NCBI GenBank assembly: GCA_016235765.1
Contig: JACRIZ010000055.1
Coordinates: 1 to 49,854, forward strand
Reading direction: 5' to 3'
Length of the DNA: 49,854 nucleotides
DNA from: Rhodocyclales bacterium
GTDB lineage: Bacteria; Pseudomonadota; Gammaproteobacteria; Burkholderiales; Rhodocyclaceae
Shown: piece by piece, positions 45,412-49,854 of the stretch
How the letters are laid out: each line of letters starts with the position of its first letter
Numbering within the stretch: the stretch's first letter is position 1
Position numbers and translations under genes: made by a program
The notes under the pieces: generated by a model
Seen by the model: only the letters and a program-made list of their open reading frames with translations
What the model was told of the DNA's origin: nothing
Databases searched by the model: none

Positions 45412-46118
45412 AAAAGCTGTTCGTCTCGCTCCTCTTGGCACCGGTCCTGGCGTTTGCCGCCGGTGCGGAACTGCACCTCGACAAGGCCCCGGACCGTTCC
45501 GGCGACATGGCCGCGCTGCAAAATGGCGCCAAGGTGTTCGTCAACTACTGCCTGAACTGCCATTCCGCCTCCTACATGCGTTACAACCGCCTGAAGGACA
45601 TCGGTCTGTCGGATGATCTGGTGCGCGAAAACCTGCTGTTCACCGCCGACAAGGTGGGCGAGCCGATGAAGGTTTCGATGCAGCGCGCCGAAGCCAAGCA
45701 GTGGTTCGGCGCTGCGCCGCCCGATCTGACCGTCATTGCCCGCGCCCGCGCTTCCGAATTCGGTTCCGGTCCCGACTGGTTGTACACCTACCTGCGTACC
45801 TTCTATCGCGATAGTGCGCGCCCGACCGGCTGGAACAACACCGTGTTCGCCAACGTCGGCATGCCGCATGTCCTGTGGGAATTGCAGGGCGAGCAGGTGA
45901 TGGGCGAGGATCACCACCTCAAGCTCGTCAAACCCGGCAAGCTGAGCCCCGAAGAATACGATGCGATGGTTGGCGACCTGGTCGGCTTCCTGAACTACAT
46001 GGGCGAACCGGTGGGCCAGTTCCGCAAGAACCTGGGCGTTGCCGTACTGATCGTCCTGGCCCTTCTCTTCGTTCTCTCCTTCGCGCTCAAGCGCGAATTC
46101 TGGAAAGACATCCACTAA
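45408..46118 (+). CDS. petC: Cytochrome c1 of the bc1 complex
   Basis: Periplasmic heme subunit of 236 residues, anchored by a C-terminal helix (NLGVAVLIVLALLFVLSFAL). The signal peptide is 1-18. Heme attaches at C48-L-N-C51-H52 in CLNCHSASYMRYNRL, and the axial Met is probably in the NVGMPHVLW region. It completes petABC. sspA follows after about 100 bases, as in other betaproteobacteria. Confidence 0.97.
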   Translation: MKKLFVSLLLAPVLAFAAGAELHLDKAPDRSGDMAALQNGAKVFVNYCLNCHSASYMRYNRLKDIGLSDDLVRENLLFTADKVGEPMKVSMQRAEAKQWFGAAPPDLTVIARARASEFGSGPDWLYTYLRTFYRDSARPTGWNNTVFANVGMPHVLWELQGEQVMGEDHHLKLVKPGKLSPEEYDAMVGDLVGFLNYMGEPVGQFRKNLGVAVLIVLALLFVLSFALKREFWKDIH

Positions 46119-46219
46119 TCTTGTCTACGACAATGCTGCATATGGGGCATCGAGAAATGAGCGCGCCACTCGTCCGCAAGGTGGTCCGTGATGCCGATTA
46201 TTCCTGGGGTACGAGTGCC

Positions 46220-46816
46220 ATGATGAATTTGTACTCGGGTACTACCTGCCCGTTCAGCCATCGCTGCCGGATCGTCCTGTACGAGAAGCAGATGGATTTC
46301 CAGGTGATCGACGTCGATCTCTTCAACAAGCCGGAAGACATTGCGGTCATCAACCCGTACAACCGCGTGCCGGTTCTGGTCGATCGCGACCTGGTGCTGT
46401 ACGAAGCAAACATCATCAACGAGTACATCGACGAGCGCTTTCCGCACCCGCAACTGATGCCGCCGGACCCGCAAACCCGTGCGCGTGCGCGTCAGTTGCT
46501 GTTCACCATGGAGCAGGAGCTGTTCAGCTACATCGATCCGCTCGAGAAGAACGCCAAGGCCGCCGACAAGGCGCGCGCTCACGTGCGTGACCGGTTGACG
46601 GAACTGGCACCCATGTTCGGCAAGCAGAAGCACATGCTGGGTGACGATTTTTCGATGCTTGACGTGGCAATCGCGCCGCTGCTGTGGCGTCTCGATCACT
46701 ACGGCATCGAATTGCCCAAGGCGGCTGCGCCGCTCATGAAATACGCCGAGCGAATTTTCTCGCGCCAGGGATTCATCGATGCGCTGACGCCCTCCGAGAA
46801 GGTGATGCGCCGCTGA
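46220..46816 (+). CDS. sspA: Stringent starvation protein A
   Basis: RNA-polymerase-associated GST-fold protein of 198 residues, induced by starvation and involved in stress and acid tolerance. The pattern is classic SspA: MMNLYSGTTCPFSHRCRIVL, DLFNKPEDIAVINPYNRVP, EANIINEYIDERFPHPQLMP. It lacks GST catalytic activity in the known family. ATG 46220 is chosen from the family N-terminus; an upstream ATG at 46158 would add 21 residues without homology. Confidence 0.95.
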   Translation: MMNLYSGTTCPFSHRCRIVLYEKQMDFQVIDVDLFNKPEDIAVINPYNRVPVLVDRDLVLYEANIINEYIDERFPHPQLMPPDPQTRARARQLLFTMEQELFSYIDPLEKNAKAADKARAHVRDRLTELAPMFGKQKHMLGDDFSMLDVAIAPLLWRLDHYGIELPKAAAPLMKYAERIFSRQGFIDALTPSEKVMRR

Positions 46817-46856
46817 CCTTGTGTCGGCGACGCCCGCCTTGCCGGATCGAAGCGTC

Positions 46857-47267
46857 ATGGTTTCCACCAAGCCCTATTTCGTGCGCGCCATTTTCGAATG
46901 GTGCGTCGATCAGGGGCTGACTCCCTATCTGACGGTCATCGTTGGCCAGGCGACGCGCGTGCCGCGCGAATTCGTCCGGGACGGCCAGATCGTTCTCAAT
47001 ATCGGGCCCGACGCGACCAACCAGTTGCTGCTCGGCAACGAAGAGATCACCTTCCAGGCGCGCTTCAACGGAGTGGCCTTTCCTGTCGTCGTGCCGATCG
47101 ACGCGGTGGCGGCCATCTTCGCCAAGGAGAACGGTCAGGGGATGTCCTTCGAGATCGCCGGCACCGAGCCCGCCGTGCCTGTGCCCCCTGCAGACGAGCC
47201 GGCCACGGAAGGGCCCGACGAGCCGACACCACCATCCGGACGCCCCCATCTGACGCGCGTCAAGTAA
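46857..47267 (+). CDS. sspB: ClpXP protease specificity-enhancing factor SspB
   Basis: Adaptor of 136 residues that delivers ssrA-tagged proteins to ClpXP. The substrate-binding domain (about 1-105) starts STKPYFVRAIFEWCVDQGLTPY and contains VLNIGPDATNQLLLGNE. A flexible acidic/Pro-rich linker follows, and then the ClpX-binding tail GRPHLTRVK at the C-terminus, equivalent to the E. coli LRVVK tail. ATG 46857 is preferred; a GTG at 46821 would extend it by 12 residues. Confidence 0.95.
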   Translation: MVSTKPYFVRAIFEWCVDQGLTPYLTVIVGQATRVPREFVRDGQIVLNIGPDATNQLLLGNEEITFQARFNGVAFPVVVPIDAVAAIFAKENGQGMSFEIAGTEPAVPVPPADEPATEGPDEPTPPSGRPHLTRVK

Positions 47268-47281
47268 GGCGGGTTGTCCGG

Positions 47282-47354
47282 CGCCCAAGGCAGGAATCGA
47301 ACCTGCGACCTACCGCTTAGGAGGCGGTCGCTCTATCCACTGCGCTACGAGGGC
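47282..47354 (-). tRNA. tRNA-Arg (anticodon CCU), imperfect stems
   Basis: The anticodon stem ACCGC/GCGGT encloses CTCCTAA (anticodon CCU, reads AGG), and the T arm GCAGG-TTCGATT-CCTGC is perfect. The acceptor GCCCTCG/CTTGGGC has mismatches at positions 5-68 (U-U) and 6-67 (C-U), and the D stem has one at 12-23 (G-A). CCA is not encoded (CCG follows), unlike the tRNA-Ser above. It may be functional, edited or decaying. Confidence 0.75.
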
Positions 47355-47364
47355 GGCGGGGCGG

Positions 47365-47724
47365 CTATTCTAGCCGGACTTCGGGACCTTGTCGGCCGCC
47401 GATCAGCTCCAGTTGCAGCGTCGGCAGCGTGATGTTGTAGATCGTCTGCTGGGCGACCTGGCTGCGCAGGACCCGATCCTTCACCTGCATGTCGCGCACC
47501 TGCAGGGCCAGGGTGGGCGCGAAGCACCACATCAGTGTCTCGGCCACGTCGTACAGGAGCGTTGCGACCGTGATTTCGTCGACATCGAGGTCGTGGCGGA
47601 CCAGCGCCCATTCGCGCGCCCAGCGCGAGGCGTGGCGCGCACGCGCCATCACCTTGAGCAGGCCCAGCAAGGCCTTGGGATATGGTTTGAGGCAGGCCTT
47701 GATGAATTGCAGGCAAGTCGATAG
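47365..47724 (-). pseudogene. HDOD domain gene fragment
   Basis: The frame encodes about 118 residues resembling the second half of an HDOD signalling domain: MARARHASRWAREWALVRH, DVDEITVATLLYDVAETLMW and CFAPTLALQVRDMQ in sequence. It is cut short at both ends. The usual N-terminal part is missing, and the stop comes before the expected W-LP-LL end, ten bases from tRNA-Arg. The frame upstream (to 47889) is open but has unrelated, GC-run-derived sequence. Loss of function is inferred from truncation. Confidence 0.55.
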
Positions 47725-47758
47725 AACTGCCGGCTTTTCACCACCTTGCCCCACCCGA

Positions 47759-47770
47759 CCCGCATGCGGG
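47759..47770. repeat. Short perfect palindrome in the gap before the EPS regulator
   Basis: CCCGCATGCGGG is self-complementary and runs into a G tract (seven G, 47768-47774). A second CGCATGCG core occurs at 47794-47801. The gap 47725-47911 otherwise holds no recognised gene. Confidence 0.4.
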
Positions 47771-47880
47771 GGGGGCTTACAGCCATAAGGAGATCGCATG
47801 CGACATTGCCAGAGCGGCACTTCTTGTTTTCCTGGATAGTTTCGGTAACGTCTATTCACAATCTTCTCGTCATGGCATAC

Positions 47881-47901
47881 TGCGTTCAACTATTGAACGC
47901 A
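47881..47901. promoter_or_regulatory. Inverted repeat upstream of the EPS regulator, candidate operator
   Basis: Arms TGCGTTCAA and TTGAACGCA are perfectly complementary around CTA and end 11 bases before the TTG start at 47912. Length and dyad symmetry fit a winged-helix (MarR-type) dimer site, so autoregulation is plausible. No convincing -10/-35 pair was found next to it. Confidence 0.55.
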
Positions 47902-47911
47902 TGTTGCCGTC

Positions 47912-48259
47912 TTGATCCAGACCTCTCCAGACGAGGTTCGTCTCCGTGTTTTCCGGCTGCTTGAAGCCAATCCGGAACTGAGTCAGCGTGCACTTGCCGT
48001 TGCGCTGGGGCTCAGTCTGGGCAAGACCAACTACTGTCTCAAGGCCATGCTCGACAAAGGGCTCATCAAGGTTCACAACTTTCGAAACAGCAAGAACAAG
48101 GCTGCCTATGCCTATTGCCTGACTCCAGCAGGTATCCGCCAAAAGGCTGGCCTGACAACCGGCTTCCTGAAGCGCAAGCTTGCCGAGTACGAGGCACTGA
48201 AGAGGGAGATCGAGTTGCTCAAGAGGGAAGTTGGTTCTGGGGCTCGGAACAATGGTTAG
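47912..48259 (+). CDS. MarR family EPS-associated transcriptional regulator
   Basis: A 115-residue winged-helix protein matching the EPS-associated MarR family found at the head of exopolysaccharide loci: RLRVFRLLEANPELSQRALA, ALGLSLGKTNYCLKAMLDKG and a C-terminal coiled segment (FLKRKLAEYEALKREIELL) that should dimerise. The start is TTG at 47912, the only in-frame candidate near the family N-terminus. It lies 15 bases before the mannose-1-phosphate guanylyltransferase gene, so it is probably part of and controls the EPS operon. Confidence 0.9.
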   Translation: MIQTSPDEVRLRVFRLLEANPELSQRALAVALGLSLGKTNYCLKAMLDKGLIKVHNFRNSKNKAAYAYCLTPAGIRQKAGLTTGFLKRKLAEYEALKREIELLKREVGSGARNNG

Positions 48260-48274
48260 GCGGCCGAGCCCACC

Positions 48275-49854
<1,580 letters not shown>

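Noticed and set aside
47389-47724. Plus-strand frame opposite the HDOD remnant.
   Set aside because: The family pattern is on the minus strand; the plus-strand translation is low-complexity.

Overview
The window is about 65% GC and almost completely coding. It reads as a chromosomal segment of a betaproteobacterium, probably Rhodocyclales or a close relative. The pointers are the petABC-sspA-sspB order, alaA-hom-thrC, DUF1841, an Rsx/Rnf complex, 4.5S RNA upstream of dnaX, and an EPS-associated MarR-type regulator in front of GDP-mannose genes. The taxonomic call is inference, since there is no rRNA gene here.

Layout. 1-4062: a PilB/GspE-type secretion or pilus ATPase, then DUF1841, endonuclease III and a chemoreceptor on the minus strand. 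4264-6714: replicative helicase DnaB, interrupted in its Walker A loop by a 351-residue intein that carries the class 3 (Trp-Cys-Thr) signature and a LAGLIDADG endonuclease. 6711-11863: small accessory genes (VOC, DUF2461, DUF3014, TerB-like), a zinc alcohol dehydrogenase and PIN-PhoH. 11958-20643 (minus): a complete lipid A aminoarabinose (Ara4N) locus, arnT-arnE-like-arnB-[orphan gene, Phd antitoxin, VapC toxin]-arnC-formyltransferase-decarboxylase-arnD-bcp. ArnA is split into two genes, and a lower-GC toxin-antitoxin island sits between arnB and arnC with its reading frames overlapping arnC. 20722-24713: alaA, hom, thrC, then a tiny membrane ORF and tRNA-Ser on the other strand. 25009-33189 (minus): rsxABCDGE, NAD(P)HX repair enzyme, a DMT exporter and nadC. 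33258-34852 (minus): pyrD and DUF2062.

34915-40041: a diguanylate cyclase with a periplasmic CxxCH heme site and a cytoplasmic cysteine-rich region, then comEC and an alpha/beta hydrolase. 40048-43378: 4.5S RNA, a Spy/CpxP-like periplasmic protein, and dnaX-ybaB-recR ending in a strong hairpin. 43510-47267: the cytochrome bc1 complex (petABC), then sspA and sspB. 47282-47724: a tRNA-Arg(CCU) with imperfect stems beside a truncated HDOD gene. 47912-end: the start of an exopolysaccharide cluster (EPS regulator, mannose-1-P guanylyltransferase/mannose-6-P isomerase, and the 5' end of GDP-mannose 4,6-dehydratase).

No rRNA, CRISPR array or insertion sequence was seen. The strongest candidates for further study are the DnaB intein, the toxin-antitoxin island wired into the Ara4N operon, and the heme/cysteine diguanylate cyclase.
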